64,000 nucleotides of DNA, from assembly GCF_003201355.1 (NCBI RefSeq), contig NZ_QICL01000001.1:372001-436000 (forward strand). Direction: 5' to 3'. The position numbers and the translations under genes are program-made. Numbering within the stretch: position 1 is the stretch's first letter; each line of letters begins with the position of its first letter. Positions 1-9,084 of this stretch are shown here, one piece after another. The notes below the pieces were generated by a model. That model had not been told where the DNA came from, did not search any database, and was given only the letters and a program-made list of their open reading frames with translations. The stretch is from Indolivaga alginatilytica. Lineage in GTDB: Bacteria > Bacteroidota > Bacteroidia > Bacteroidales > Dysgonomonadaceae.

Positions 1-983
1 TTAAAAATAAAGGAATAGGCATAATGAGCAAATTTATCATCGGCACTAAAAGATCTTCGGGTGTAGGATGTTATTATATAATCGATCGCTACAGCAAAAC
101 TGCCTGTTACCGACTTTATTTGTACTATAAGCATCATTATCTGCAACACAACAGCAACAATACATGTTACACTTGCTTTGATGAAAAAAGATATAAATGA
201 TTTTAGTTTTTGCCTTTCCAGAAATGCGTAAAAAATTACCGGACACATAGCTGCTACAAGGGCGGTAGAAATAAATTCATAGCCATTGAAAACGCACTTC
301 GCAAATACCGATAAGAATAGGTATAATAATATTCTATTGGAAGTTAACTTTTTCACCTTGTTACTATATTCGAGTACAAGTAACATGGTTATAAATGGGA
401 TATAAGAACCCCACAAACTCCACCATAAACTGTGTCCGAAAAGAGTTATCCAGCTCGACATTGTAACCAGAAACAAAACCAAAACAGCAGAAATAGAACC
501 AAAATTACGAAATACCCACCCCACAAATAAGGTGAAACACAATGCCGACAATATGGCATTTATAAAATGGAATATTTGAAGCCGTATACTATTGTCAAAA
601 GGCAGTACTTTCTGTACGATACTGAAAAAGATCAGTTGTCCACCAGTCTGGCTTTTGTATACATCGTAGCTATCAGGAATATTTCCACTCAAATAATCGG
701 GTCTTTGCTCCAGATAAACCTCAAACCAGATATCCGAGTTTGCAGGAACCTTCGTTGCATCATAATTAACACCGGGCAAACCTCCGTGCGAAAGAATTCC
801 TTCCTTTTCGGATCGGGCTATTTTACCGATAGCCAAACATTCCGAAAATTCGTCAAACCAACCAAAAGCCTCAGTTCGGGCAGCATTCCACAAATTACTA
901 TAAAACCCAAGGAACAGAACCAAAAAACTGATAATCAGAAATAGTCTCTGCTTACTCATTATTGAAGATGTTTGCACAGTCAT
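1..983 (-). CDS. Polytopic membrane protein, possible glycosyltransferase (3' end outside window)
   Basis: Reading the reverse strand from the ATG at 983 gives 327 codons without a stop, running off the left edge, so the C-terminus is missing. The N-terminus begins MTVQTSSIMSKQRLFLIISF; a second ATG at 959 (MSKQRL) is an equally possible start. A first hydrophobic segment lies near residues 13-32, followed by a soluble loop with Asp/Glu residues (WFDEFSE), then several more hydrophobic segments, for example around FINAILSALCFTLFVGWVF. A helix, an acidic first loop and many helices are seen in polyprenol-phosphate-sugar-dependent glycosyltransferases, but I cannot name a family with certainty. 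It starts 21 bp after the stop of the GT2 gene upstream, so the two are probably co-transcribed. A GT2 that makes a lipid-linked sugar donor for this membrane enzyme would be a natural pairing; this is inference. Confidence 0.7.
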   Translation of the reverse strand, partial: MTVQTSSIMSKQRLFLIISFLVLFLGFYSNLWNAARTEAFGWFDEFSECLAIGKIARSEKEGILSHGGLPGVNYDATKVPANSDIWFEVYLEQRPDYLSGNIPDSYDVYKSQTGGQLIFFSIVQKVLPFDNSIRLQIFHFINAILSALCFTLFVGWVFRNFGSISAVLVLFLVTMSSWITLFGHSLWWSLWGSYIPFITMLLVLEYSNKVKKLTSNRILLYLFLSVFAKCVFNGYEFISTALVAAMCPVIFYAFLERQKLKSFISFFIKASVTCIVAVVLQIMMLIVQIKSVTGSFAVAIDYIITSYTRRSFSADDKFAHYAYSFIF

Positions 984-1004
984 AATTTATTCGGTGTATT
1001 CGAC

Positions 1005-1751
1005 TTACGATTTATCTAAAATTCGATATTTAAAGAAAGTATTACGATGCAGAAAATACAATAAAGATACTTTCAATACACCCAGCCCATATTTAGAACT
1101 TCTGACAAAGTTGATAGAAGATGCTTCTTCGAAATATTTGGTAGGACATGTTATTTCCGCAATTTCATATCCCTTATTGAAAATTTGGGCAATAAACTGA
1201 TTATCAAAGATAAAATCGTCCGAATTAATATTATAATTAATACTTCTCAACACCTCTCCACTGTATGCTCTATATCCTGTATGGTATTCCGATAGCTTTT
1301 GGCTCATCAGTAAATTCTGGAAGAAGGTAAGGAATCTATTTGCCACATATTTGTACAAAGGCATACCTCCTCTTAGTGCACCCTTACCTAATATGCGCGA
1401 ACCTATTACTACGGGATATACATCGTTAGCTATCAGATAGCACATCGACTCGATTAGCTTCGGGGTATATTGATAATCGGGATGAAGCATAACCACTATA
1501 TCAGCACCCAAATCAAGTGCCTTGTTATAACAGGTTTTCTGATTACCACCATATCCTTTATTCTTATCATGCTTCACGATATGTTTGATCCCTATACTTT
1601 TAGCAACGGAAACGGTATCATCCGGGCTATTGTCATCTACTAAGATAACTTCGTCAACAATACTAAAGGGGATCTCGTTATAAGTTTGAGGCAAAGTCTT
1701 TGCAGCATTATACGCAGGGAGTACAACTACTACTTTTTTATCTGAAATCAT
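1005..1751 (-). CDS. Glycosyltransferase family 2 (dolichol-phosphate-sugar synthase-like)
   Basis: This 248-residue soluble protein has the GT-A fold signature of family 2: VVVVLPAYNAAKTL at residues 7-20, then VDDNSPDD around residues 37-44, the nucleotide/metal site region MLHPDYQY near residue 90, and GSRILGKGALRGGMP near residue 117. This order matches polyprenyl-phosphate mannose/glucose synthases, which move a sugar from a nucleotide donor to undecaprenyl phosphate on the cytoplasmic face of the membrane. No transmembrane helices are attached, unlike DPG synthases of the GtrB type. It lies directly upstream of, and probably in one operon with, the membrane protein at 1..983, which may use its product. 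Family is secure; donor and acceptor are not visible in the sequence. Confidence 0.9.
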   Translation of the reverse strand: MISDKKVVVVLPAYNAAKTLPQTYNEIPFSIVDEVILVDDNSPDDTVSVAKSIGIKHIVKHDKNKGYGGNQKTCYNKALDLGADIVVMLHPDYQYTPKLIESMCYLIANDVYPVVIGSRILGKGALRGGMPLYKYVANRFLTFFQNLLMSQKLSEYHTGYRAYSGEVLRSINYNINSDDFIFDNQFIAQIFNKGYEIAEITCPTKYFEEASSINFVRSSKYGLGVLKVSLLYFLHRNTFFKYRILDKS

Positions 1752-2181
1752 TTTATTTCTTATTTATTTATACCGGATATTCAAAATAAAGAATAATTAA
1801 ATAAATGGAAAGTATTTCTAATGATAAACTTTCCAATTGTAATCGAATATGGCTGCTATGCTTACTAAAGGAGTAAAAAAGGTCTGAAACCTTAATCAAA
1901 ACCAACCGTTAAAAAAATCAGCTATAGAAGTATTACAAGATACAAAAATAGTAAAAATATATGGGAATTTACTTTTTAACGAATCAATTAAGATCTTAGT
2001 CCATTTTATTGCTTTGGTATAGGGGCTGAATAGGTCACAAATTACACTGAAACAACAGAGAATACAGAGTTAAATTTCACATCCCACTATTTAACAGCAA
2101 TTTACAAAAACACAAAATCTGAACTGTCAGAGTATTATGTATGCTGAATTTATTTTGATATACCCTCAAATAGGCCCACTT
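1752..2181. other. Intergenic region upstream of the GT2 gene
   Basis: No gene is visible in these 430 bases. They contain a worn copy of the ~95-bp terminator repeat (listed separately) and a TATTTTTG box on the minus strand at 1943..1950 that fits the Bacteroidota -7 element and could drive the GT2 gene. A further stretch near 2003..2035 (tttattgctttgg, then aggtcac) resembles broken pieces of the same repeat. Confidence 0.5.
1848..1893 (-). repeat. Degenerate copy of the ~95-bp terminator repeat
   Basis: The segment reads ggctgctatgcttactaaag followed by a spacer and AAGGTCTGAAACCTT at 1879..1893. It matches, with several changes, the end of the repeat copies at 11228..11322 and 22585..22677 (gttatgcttgccaaag, then AAGGTCTG). 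Read on the minus strand, the hairpin is followed by a T-rich tract, so it may still act as a terminator about 290 bases behind the lipid kinase gene. Confidence 0.55.
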
Positions 2182-3126
2182 TTATATCCAACGTGTGATA
2201 TTAGTAAAAAAAGACTGAGCATTAAATCCTGTTTTAGGTACTTCCAAAGGCACCAAAACATTGAGCCCTTTATTTACAATCCTGACAGATATTTCTTTAC
2301 CGGTTTGTATGGCACTTCCGTCAAGGTGCATAACTCCTTCTTTTTCGCGTTCAATTAACACCTCAGAGGTAATTATCTCAACAAGTTTCGAATTATTTTC
2401 TATATTTTTTGACATCAACTGAATAGCCGTCTGAGGAACATTCAATACCGACAAGGGTTTTAGTATTGCAATATTCATCTTTCCGTCCTGAATATCGGCA
2501 TGAGGAGCTATAAAACTGTCATTGCCGTATTGAGAAGCATTAGCACATGTTACAAGAAACGCTTCCTCGTTAAAAGTAGTATCGGAAGTAGTAACTTTAT
2601 ATTTTTGAGGTTTGAAATTATAAAAAACATCAATCATACTCTTGGCATACATCAGTTTACCCCGGCTCGATTGATTCAGTACTTTTTCACTCACCTCCGC
2701 ATCGAAACCTACACCGCATGTGCAAAAGAAAATATTATCATTTGCAATTCCGTAGTCTATCTGCTTTACATTGTTTTGTTTGATAATCTCGATCGCCTTT
2801 TTATGATCCATCGGAATATGCAAATCGCGAGCCAGTCCGTTTCCCGATCCACTGGGTATAATACCGAATATAACGTCTGTATCTACCAACACTCTGGCTA
2901 CCTCATTGATAGTTCCATCACCACCGACAGCTATTACATAATCGATGTTATTATCCACAGCATCTCTGGCAATTTGCGAAGCATGCCCTTCGTAACCCGT
3001 CATAAACATATGCACATCAAAGTCATGAGGATCGAGCATCATCGTCTTCTCAGGTAATCCTTTTTTAGATTTCGTTCCCGAAACAGGATTTATTATGATA
3101 TAAATCTTTTTTTTCTTTCGCTTCAT
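2182..3126 (-). CDS. Diacylglycerol kinase family lipid kinase (YegS/BmrU/DagK-like)
   Basis: This 314-residue cytosolic protein has the DAGK catalytic domain: INPVSGTKSKKG near residues 12-23, the ATP-binding VGGDGTINEVARVL near residues 67-80, then IIPSGSGNGLARDL, and a C-terminal beta-sandwich with CGVGFDAEV and DGKMNIAIL. These are the hallmarks of prokaryotic lipid kinases that phosphorylate diacylglycerol or related lipids at the inner membrane. The N-terminus is very basic (MKRKKKKIYI), consistent with a membrane-surface protein. It stands alone, transcribed toward the glycosyltransferase genes with a 430-base gap. Family call is firm; the lipid substrate cannot be read from sequence, and sphingolipids are possible because Bacteroidales make them. 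Confidence 0.92.
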   Translation of the reverse strand: MKRKKKKIYIIINPVSGTKSKKGLPEKTMMLDPHDFDVHMFMTGYEGHASQIARDAVDNNIDYVIAVGGDGTINEVARVLVDTDVIFGIIPSGSGNGLARDLHIPMDHKKAIEIIKQNNVKQIDYGIANDNIFFCTCGVGFDAEVSEKVLNQSSRGKLMYAKSMIDVFYNFKPQKYKVTTSDTTFNEEAFLVTCANASQYGNDSFIAPHADIQDGKMNIAILKPLSVLNVPQTAIQLMSKNIENNSKLVEIITSEVLIEREKEGVMHLDGSAIQTGKEISVRIVNKGLNVLVPLEVPKTGFNAQSFFTNITRWI

Positions 3127-3534
3127 CTTTTTTAGAAGAATTGTTAGTTGGCTTCAGAGTAATATGTATTGTTCGATATATTAAACGGTAAAAATACTGA
3201 AAATATTGCTTCGTAGCATAGTTATGGTCTTAACATATAGTAAAAACTGGATAAATATTGATTTATAATAAATTATCTGAGAATAAATCAGTCTCTAATA
3301 TCTTAATCACAAAGAGAAAACAATCTTTTTTTTCAAAATAAAACAAGTATGGGAGCTATGACAAACAAGATTATACAAATTCATCTGATTAAAAATCGAT
3401 ATTTTCAGAGTGTAAGCATTATATTTTTCAGAGTGCAAATATTATATTTTTTGGATAAAAAAATTAAGTCCTTATATAAACAATTTCTTTATGTTTACAA
3501 AACAGAAATTTTATAAATCTAAAGAAATTGAACT
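3127..3534. other. Divergent intergenic region with tandem repeat
   Basis: A 408-base A+T-rich region separates the lipid kinase and the type IX cargo gene. It holds two 23-bp tandem repeats (listed separately) and a TATGTTTA sequence at 3490..3497 that is one base off the -7 consensus for the plus-strand gene at 3535. No ORF is credible. Confidence 0.5.
3401..3446 (+). repeat. Two 23-bp tandem repeats upstream of the type IX cargo gene
   Basis: Units 3401..3423 and 3424..3446 share TTTTCAGAGTG, then T/C, AA, G/A, then ATTATA, with four mismatches. The period of 23 bases is about two helical turns, so both units face the same side of the DNA, as in direct-repeat operators. They lie 44 bases upstream of the -7-like box at 3490, which fits an activator site. 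Function is inference. Confidence 0.6.
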
Positions 3535-5253
3535 ATGAAGAAAATCTTATTTTTAATGGCTATATTCTTGAGTTGTTTATCCTCTTTGACAACTTTAGCT
3601 CAAAGTAAAATTATAATATCCCCTCATGCTTCTTTTGTGGGAATAACAAAAAATTCCAATACATATACAAAACAGTCCCTTAAAGATAATTATTCCTCCT
3701 TTTTTGTTGGTCTGGATAATTCTAAAAATATAAGTGGAAGGGTGTATTTAGAGTTTGATCTGGGATCTATACCCAAAAAGGCTGATATAACATCAGCAAT
3801 TCTAAAATTAACCACTACAGGGAGCGATTCCAATTTTAACGGGAGTATTATAATAAAATCATCGAATATATTAACTAATGCAGACGAATCAACTTGGTAC
3901 AGTTTAAAAGGTTTAACAGGTAGTCCAATTATTTCTGCAAATTTTCCAAATTCAGGGACAAGCCTGAATCTTACAAGTGACGCTCTAAAATCATTAATTA
4001 AAAATTCAGCAGGAGGCTTAATGTGTCTATCCATAAATAATCCTGATGAAAGCAAAATTATTAGATTTTCCGGAGATATTTTGAAATTATCCTTAGAAGT
4101 TACACATACAGGAATCAGTACAGAAGGAGATGGTACTACAAGAGATCTACGGCCTCTTCCCTCAAAAATTATCTCAGGAGAAGAAATAACCTTAGGTTAT
4201 GTAAATATGCCTTTAGTTTATGAAATAAAGGAATGGAAATATGATCAAAGTCAATTTACCGAAGTAAGAAGGGATAAAGGCACCATCACTTTGATTCCTA
4301 AACCAATTATCGGATCAACCCGGGCATCCGTTACTATGGTTACATATTTCTACGAACAATTCTTTTATTATCACAAATACACTCACACATGGAATTTCCC
4401 CATAGATGGTGCTCCAATGATTGTGCGTAGTACCTCTGAGAAAGTTGTATATGCTGGAGAAACCGTAGGATACCGTATTGAAAATTTTATAGGTAATCTG
4501 TCTGACATCACATGGCAATCTGGAGATAATATGTCATTAATTTCAGCTTCAGGCGAATATGCAACATTTAAAGCATCTGGAAATGGCTCTGGAACAGTAA
4601 AAGCAAAAGTGAATGACAAAGGAAAAGTTTATGACTTGCAATCTTCGGATGTATGGATTGGAACCCCAAAAATATCAATAACATACGCAATGGATGAATC
4701 GTCACTAAACTCCACCTATGTAGATGTAAGTAGACTTCTTACATTCAGTGAGTTTACGACTTTAGTGATAGATGGATATGGGGTTGACTTATCTGGAAAT
4801 ATATCAAATATTGAGTGGCAAAACAATTCAGGAAGCCCTATTTTCACAACAGGGAACGGAGTAACATCTAATCCGACAGCCGATCGTATAGGTAGTTTAG
4901 GTCGGGTAGCGACATTTAAATCAACACCAAACACATATAACAATATAATGTTTAAGATTAGAGCAAAGAATAAATGTGGATGGTCTTATTGGAAATATAT
5001 TTCTTGGTCAGGATCAGTAATTCCGGGAGGTTATGGCGTAAGATCAGCAGCTCTTGATGATCAGATCATAGAAGTGATGTCCGAAATCAAATCCGTAAAA
5101 ATATACAACCTGTCAGGCGTATTAGTATATTCAGATAATGCGGTAAATGGCAGCTTCGACATAAAATCAACCGTATTAACCGATGGAATTTATATCATCG
5201 AGAAATCTGACGGACAAAACAGAACATCCGAAAAAGTAATGCTGAAAAGATAA
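3535..5253 (+). CDS. Secreted type IX cargo protein with DNRLRE-like and Ig-like domains
   Basis: This 572-residue protein starts with a clear signal peptide (residues 1-23, MKKILFLMAIFL to TLAQS). Residues about 25-190 look like a DNRLRE-type beta-sandwich, with VYLEFDLGSIPKKADITSA followed by an ILKL strand, a pattern of surface adhesins and carbohydrate-associated modules. The middle (about 300-370) resembles an Ig/PKD-like domain (AGETVGYRIENF, ATFKASGNG). The last ~75 residues fit a type A C-terminal sorting domain (VKIYNLSGVLVYS, LTDGIYIIE, final KVMLKR), the signal that sends proteins through the outer membrane by the type IX (Por) system. No catalytic motif is seen; adhesin or glycan binding is a guess. 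A terminator follows at 5289, so it is monocistronic. Confidence 0.8.
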   Translation: MKKILFLMAIFLSCLSSLTTLAQSKIIISPHASFVGITKNSNTYTKQSLKDNYSSFFVGLDNSKNISGRVYLEFDLGSIPKKADITSAILKLTTTGSDSNFNGSIIIKSSNILTNADESTWYSLKGLTGSPIISANFPNSGTSLNLTSDALKSLIKNSAGGLMCLSINNPDESKIIRFSGDILKLSLEVTHTGISTEGDGTTRDLRPLPSKIISGEEITLGYVNMPLVYEIKEWKYDQSQFTEVRRDKGTITLIPKPIIGSTRASVTMVTYFYEQFFYYHKYTHTWNFPIDGAPMIVRSTSEKVVYAGETVGYRIENFIGNLSDITWQSGDNMSLISASGEYATFKASGNGSGTVKAKVNDKGKVYDLQSSDVWIGTPKISITYAMDESSLNSTYVDVSRLLTFSEFTTLVIDGYGVDLSGNISNIEWQNNSGSPIFTTGNGVTSNPTADRIGSLGRVATFKSTPNTYNNIMFKIRAKNKCGWSYWKYISWSGSVIPGGYGVRSAALDDQIIEVMSEIKSVKIYNLSGVLVYSDNAVNGSFDIKSTVLTDGIYIIEKSDGQNRTSEKVMLKR

Positions 5254-5288
5254 ACAAGTTTTTTTATTCGTAGAGAACTAAAGCAAAA

Positions 5289-5317
5289 GCACGGACACTA
5301 TAGTCCGCGCTTTTTTT
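5289..5317 (+). terminator. Intrinsic terminator after the type IX cargo gene
   Basis: GCACGGAC (5289..5296) pairs with GTCCGCGC (5303..5310) with one mismatch, followed by seven T at 5311..5317. It ends 20 bases before the terminase gene, separating the two transcripts. Confidence 0.85.
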
Positions 5318-5337
5318 ATCTATATACAAAAACCACT

Positions 5338-6498
5338 GTGAAAGGAACTTCCGTATTTAGCCGCAACCTCGAAGCCTATAACGAAGGGCGGAGAGTAATA
5401 GTCAATAAAGGATCGACTCGTTCGTCCAAAACATGGAGCATACTGCAATTACTATACATGATTGCCGAATGGTCGGATGCCCCACGCCTCATATCCATAG
5501 TATCCGAATCAATGCCCCACCTCAAGAAAGGGTGTATGCGGGACTTTGAGAACATGCTCCGCCAAGAAGGGAAATGGGATCTCAAATCGTGGAATGCCAC
5601 AGATAAAATATATAAGGTAAAAAATTCATACATAGAATTTTTCTCAGCCGATCAGCCCGGAAAAGTACATGGCCCCGCCCGGGATATCCTTTATATAAAC
5701 GAATGTATCAATATTTCTTACGAAACATATCGTCAATTGGCAATCCGTACTACAGAAACCATATTTCTCGATTACAATCCTTGTTATGAATTTTGGGTAG
5801 ATGAAAAAGTACTTCCCCGCCCCGAAGCAACAATGATTCACTCGACCTACCTGAATAATGAATATCTGTCCGAAGCGCAAATTAAAGAAATAGAATCGAG
5901 CAAAAACGATGTAGAATGGTGGCAGGTATATGGCTTGGGGCAAACAGGCTCAAAGGTAGGGCTTATTATGCAAAACTGGGATATTACCCCCTCTTTACCC
6001 TTATCTTACAAACACAGATGGCTGGGTATTGACTTTGGGTTTACCAATGACCCCACTGCAATAATCGACATCCGTCTATCGGAAGGCGAACTTTGGATAA
6101 ATGAATTACTCTACGCTAGAGGATACGACAATTTAATGATCGCCAAATATCTGGAGGAATGCAACATTCCCCGGCAAACAGCTATTATAGCCGACAGTGC
6201 CGAACCAAAATCGATCAGGGAGATACGCAATTGCGGATGGAATGTAGAACCTGCCAACAAAGGCAGAGATAGTATTTTAACAGGGCTTGCAATATTGAAC
6301 CGATACCCGAAACATCTGACTCAAACCAGTTCGAACCTCATCAATGAGTATCGAAATTATCGATGGACTACCGATGAATTCGGGAATCCAAGCAATATAC
6401 CGATCGATCGGTTTAATCATTCCATTGATGCTCAACGCTATGTCGCTTTAAATAAGTTGGGGCAAAAAAGCGGTTTTGATTATTATGTAGGTAAATAA
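5338..6498 (+). CDS. Phage terminase large subunit, solitary
   Basis: The 386-residue protein begins at a GTG (5338) and has the full terminase layout. The ATPase has a Walker A-like GSTRSSKT at residues 25-32, Walker B ILYINE ending in the catalytic Glu122, and coupling motif LDYNP at 144-148. The RNase H-like nuclease has Asp232 (GIDFGFTNDP), Asp286 (IIADSAEP) and Asp364 (NHSIDAQRY). This corresponds to PBSX/terminase_3-type large subunits that cut and pump phage DNA into proheads; about 390-430 residues is usual, so it looks complete. No small subunit, portal, capsid, integrase or attachment site is visible on either side, and codon use looks like the neighbours'. It is either a relic of a lost prophage that has not decayed, or a domesticated gene. 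Start choice: no ATG lies near the N-terminus of the conserved region. Confidence 0.88.
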   Translation: MKGTSVFSRNLEAYNEGRRVIVNKGSTRSSKTWSILQLLYMIAEWSDAPRLISIVSESMPHLKKGCMRDFENMLRQEGKWDLKSWNATDKIYKVKNSYIEFFSADQPGKVHGPARDILYINECINISYETYRQLAIRTTETIFLDYNPCYEFWVDEKVLPRPEATMIHSTYLNNEYLSEAQIKEIESSKNDVEWWQVYGLGQTGSKVGLIMQNWDITPSLPLSYKHRWLGIDFGFTNDPTAIIDIRLSEGELWINELLYARGYDNLMIAKYLEECNIPRQTAIIADSAEPKSIREIRNCGWNVEPANKGRDSILTGLAILNRYPKHLTQTSSNLINEYRNYRWTTDEFGNPSNIPIDRFNHSIDAQRYVALNKLGQKSGFDYYVGK

Positions 6499-6795
6499 AA
6501 AGGAGGCTGTGTAAAAAGCAGTATTAGAACACAGAAAACACAGAATTTTAGATTAAAGACAAAGCCATAATTTTTGTTACTATCCCTCATTATCCCTCTC
6601 ATCACGAGAGGATTGGGGTGAGGTTCAAAATCTGCATATTCAGTGTATTTAGTGTGCATATTTCACTTCCGGGACAGTCTCATTTTCTAATAGTATAATT
6701 TCTATTATTTAGAAATACTTTTCAAATTTCCGTCCTATCCCGTGTAACAAATAGACGCTCATCAGAGTCATTCTATTAAACAATAAGCCTAAATT
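6499..6795. other. Intergenic region with a folded repeat-like hairpin
   Basis: No gene. At 6584..6622 a nested inverted repeat is visible: the inner stem is CTCTC-atcac-GAGAG and the outer arms are CCTCA and TGAGG. It could be a remnant of a dispersed repeat. An acacagaaaacacagaa stretch at ~6531..6545 is low-complexity. There is no T-run after the hairpin, so I do not call it a terminator. Confidence 0.45.
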
Positions 6796-9084
6796 ATGCG
6801 TTACACATTACCGATTTTGACTATCCTTGCGACAATAACAAGCACATTGTCAGCCCAACAGATAAAAATATCAGGAAAAATTATCGATGCCGTTGAGTCG
6901 ACTCCCATCGGATTCGCAACAGTTTCTCTTCTAAAACAAGACTCGACCTTTATCAAAGGAGTAACTTCTAATGACGACGGTCTTTTTGCTATCCCCCAAG
7001 TTGCGAAAGACACCCATCTACTGTCGGTTTCCTTCCTGGGATACGAAACACAGGTTATTGAACTCTCGAAATCCGAAAAAGACATAACCGTAAGCGATAT
7101 AGCACTGCATCCCGCCTCTATCGCCCTCAATGATATCACGGTTACAGCCAATTCCATTATCCACAAAATAGACAAAGATGTTATACTGCCTACCGCGGCA
7201 CAGCTAAAATCGTCAATCAGCGGCATCAGCCTACTGCAAAATCTGATGTTACCACGTGTTATTATCGATCAGGTCAATAATGTTATCAAAACATCGGACG
7301 GCAGCGAGATACAATTACGCATCAATGGTGTAATAGTATCCTATTCGGAAATTCTCGCACTTATACCCCAAGATATTATCAGAGTAGAATTTCACGACAA
7401 TCCGGGACTACGATATGGTGACGTTGCAGCCGTTCTTGACTTTATCACCCGACGAAAAAGCTCAGGAGGAAGTATCAATGCAGAGTTAATGAATAATCCT
7501 TTTGTGGGATTCGGCAATAATTCCTTCAATGCTAAGGTGAACCATCGAAAATCGGAGTTCTCCTTCAATAGTAACGAATGGGATCGTGATCTCGATTTTA
7601 CCCGAAACAGCCGGCAATCTTTCATATTTCCTGACAAAGAGATTCACCGCAACCGTGTAGGCGAAGCCATACCTTTCAAAACAAGAGGGATAAATAACAA
7701 CCTCAATTACAGCCTGCAAGAATCGGGAAAATATTTCTTTAATGCGGCCCTACGCCAGTTTTACAGAAATACGCCCAATGGTTTTGATGACGAAAAAAGC
7801 ACTTATTATACGGGAGACTCCGAACCTGTAAATGTCTACATACATTCGGCTTACAGAACCAATGCCCCTATGCTCGATCTGTATTTCCAGAGAGATCTGA
7901 AAAATCAGCAACTGATAATAGTAAACGTTATCGGTAAATATACGTACAGCAAAACCGAATACAAATTTCAGGAAAGCCGCAATGATGTACTTTATACAGA
8001 CATAAACAACCTTACCAAAAGCGACAGATATGCACTTGTAGCAGAAGGTATATATGAAAAAACATTCGGAACGGGCAGCAAACTATCCACCGGATTAAAG
8101 CAGACACAAACATATACCGAAAGCACTTATTCGGGCAGCAGCGAAGCACAGGTAAACGTAAATCAGTCCGAAACATATCTCTATGCCGAATACCAATTAA
8201 AAAAAGGAAAGTTCAATACTTCGCTGGGAGTCGGGGCAACACGCATGTATTATAGTGTGCAAGGCAGCAAGACCGAGAAATACCTTTTCCGCCCAACCCT
8301 ACGTATGACTTACACCATAAACGATGCCGCATATATCAAATACAATGGAATTGTTTATAACAGGGTTCCCTCCGAAGGCGATCTTAATAATGTGGAACAG
8401 GAAATAGATTCACTGCAAATACGTCGGGGCAATCCCAACCTCAGACCTTTTATGACTTATCAGAATACACTTTGGGGAGGATACAAGAAAGGAATATTCG
8501 ACTTCAATCTGTGGATGAGATACCGCTATATAAATGCGAATATTGCAAATGACATATTTTTTGAGGACGGAAAATTTATCAACCAAAATAATAATCAGAG
8601 AGCATTCCACAATCTGATAGGTGAATTAAGAATACAGGTACAACCCATCAAAGATCACCTCACATTCAGTTTTACACCGGGCATAGCCAGATTTATCAAT
8701 AAAGGCAATAATTACCTACATACCTATACCCGATGGTATTATAATTCGGATATGACAGCCAATTATAAAAAATGGATATTTAATGCTTTCCTTGCCAACA
8801 GCTTTCATTATTTCGAAGGCGAGACGCTTTATCTGAACGAATCTTGGCAAAATGTCAGCTTGGGATATAAAACAGATCGGTTCTCTATTTCGGCAGGCGT
8901 AATAAACCCGTTTACCAAAGAATGGAAATCGGGATCAAGAGTATTTTCGGCACTAGTGCCCATGTCATCACAAGTTACCAGTACTTCTATAAGTAAAATG
9001 CCTTACCTAAAACTCTCTTACAATGTCAATTTTGGAAGGCAATACAAATCGGCAGATAAAAAAATAGATAACAGTGATATTTAA
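6796..9084 (+). CDS. Outer-membrane beta-barrel receptor-like protein (carboxypeptidase-regulatory N-domain), paralog 1
   Basis: The 762-residue protein has a signal peptide (residues 1-20, ending TSTLSAQQ). A carboxypeptidase-regulatory-like beta-sandwich follows at about 22-105 (KISGKIIDAVESTPIGFATV, then LLSVSFLGYET). A plug-like region (LRINGVIVSYSEILAL, IIRVEFHDNPG) leads to a long beta-barrel rich in aromatic alternating strands, ending NVNFGRQYKSADKK. This is the layout of TonB-dependent-receptor-like OMP_b-brl_3 proteins; no partner SusD is present, so a glycan ligand is not implied. It is clearly paralogous to 11446..13761: both share NxVEQEIDSLQIRRGNPNL in the barrel. Its stop codon (9082..9084) overlaps the first base pairs of a repeat-borne terminator hairpin. 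Ligand unknown. Confidence 0.85.
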   Translation: MRYTLPILTILATITSTLSAQQIKISGKIIDAVESTPIGFATVSLLKQDSTFIKGVTSNDDGLFAIPQVAKDTHLLSVSFLGYETQVIELSKSEKDITVSDIALHPASIALNDITVTANSIIHKIDKDVILPTAAQLKSSISGISLLQNLMLPRVIIDQVNNVIKTSDGSEIQLRINGVIVSYSEILALIPQDIIRVEFHDNPGLRYGDVAAVLDFITRRKSSGGSINAELMNNPFVGFGNNSFNAKVNHRKSEFSFNSNEWDRDLDFTRNSRQSFIFPDKEIHRNRVGEAIPFKTRGINNNLNYSLQESGKYFFNAALRQFYRNTPNGFDDEKSTYYTGDSEPVNVYIHSAYRTNAPMLDLYFQRDLKNQQLIIVNVIGKYTYSKTEYKFQESRNDVLYTDINNLTKSDRYALVAEGIYEKTFGTGSKLSTGLKQTQTYTESTYSGSSEAQVNVNQSETYLYAEYQLKKGKFNTSLGVGATRMYYSVQGSKTEKYLFRPTLRMTYTINDAAYIKYNGIVYNRVPSEGDLNNVEQEIDSLQIRRGNPNLRPFMTYQNTLWGGYKKGIFDFNLWMRYRYINANIANDIFFEDGKFINQNNNQRAFHNLIGELRIQVQPIKDHLTFSFTPGIARFINKGNNYLHTYTRWYYNSDMTANYKKWIFNAFLANSFHYFEGETLYLNESWQNVSLGYKTDRFSISAGVINPFTKEWKSGSRVFSALVPMSSQVTSTSISKMPYLKLSYNVNFGRQYKSADKKIDNSDI

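Noticed and set aside
46-246. 66-residue minus-strand ORF at the left edge
   Set aside because: It is a shadow, in another frame, of the longer open frame 1..983, which encodes clear transmembrane helices and runs off the window.
3535-3605. Possible lipoprotein signal in the type IX cargo protein because of LSCLSS
   Set aside because: The Cys is in the hydrophobic core and not in a lipobox; cleavage after TLAQ and a C-terminal sorting domain fit a soluble cargo better.
5254-6795. Prophage around the terminase gene
   Set aside because: There is no integrase, portal, capsid, tail or lysis gene, and no tRNA or direct-repeat attachment site on either side. I therefore describe only an orphan gene.
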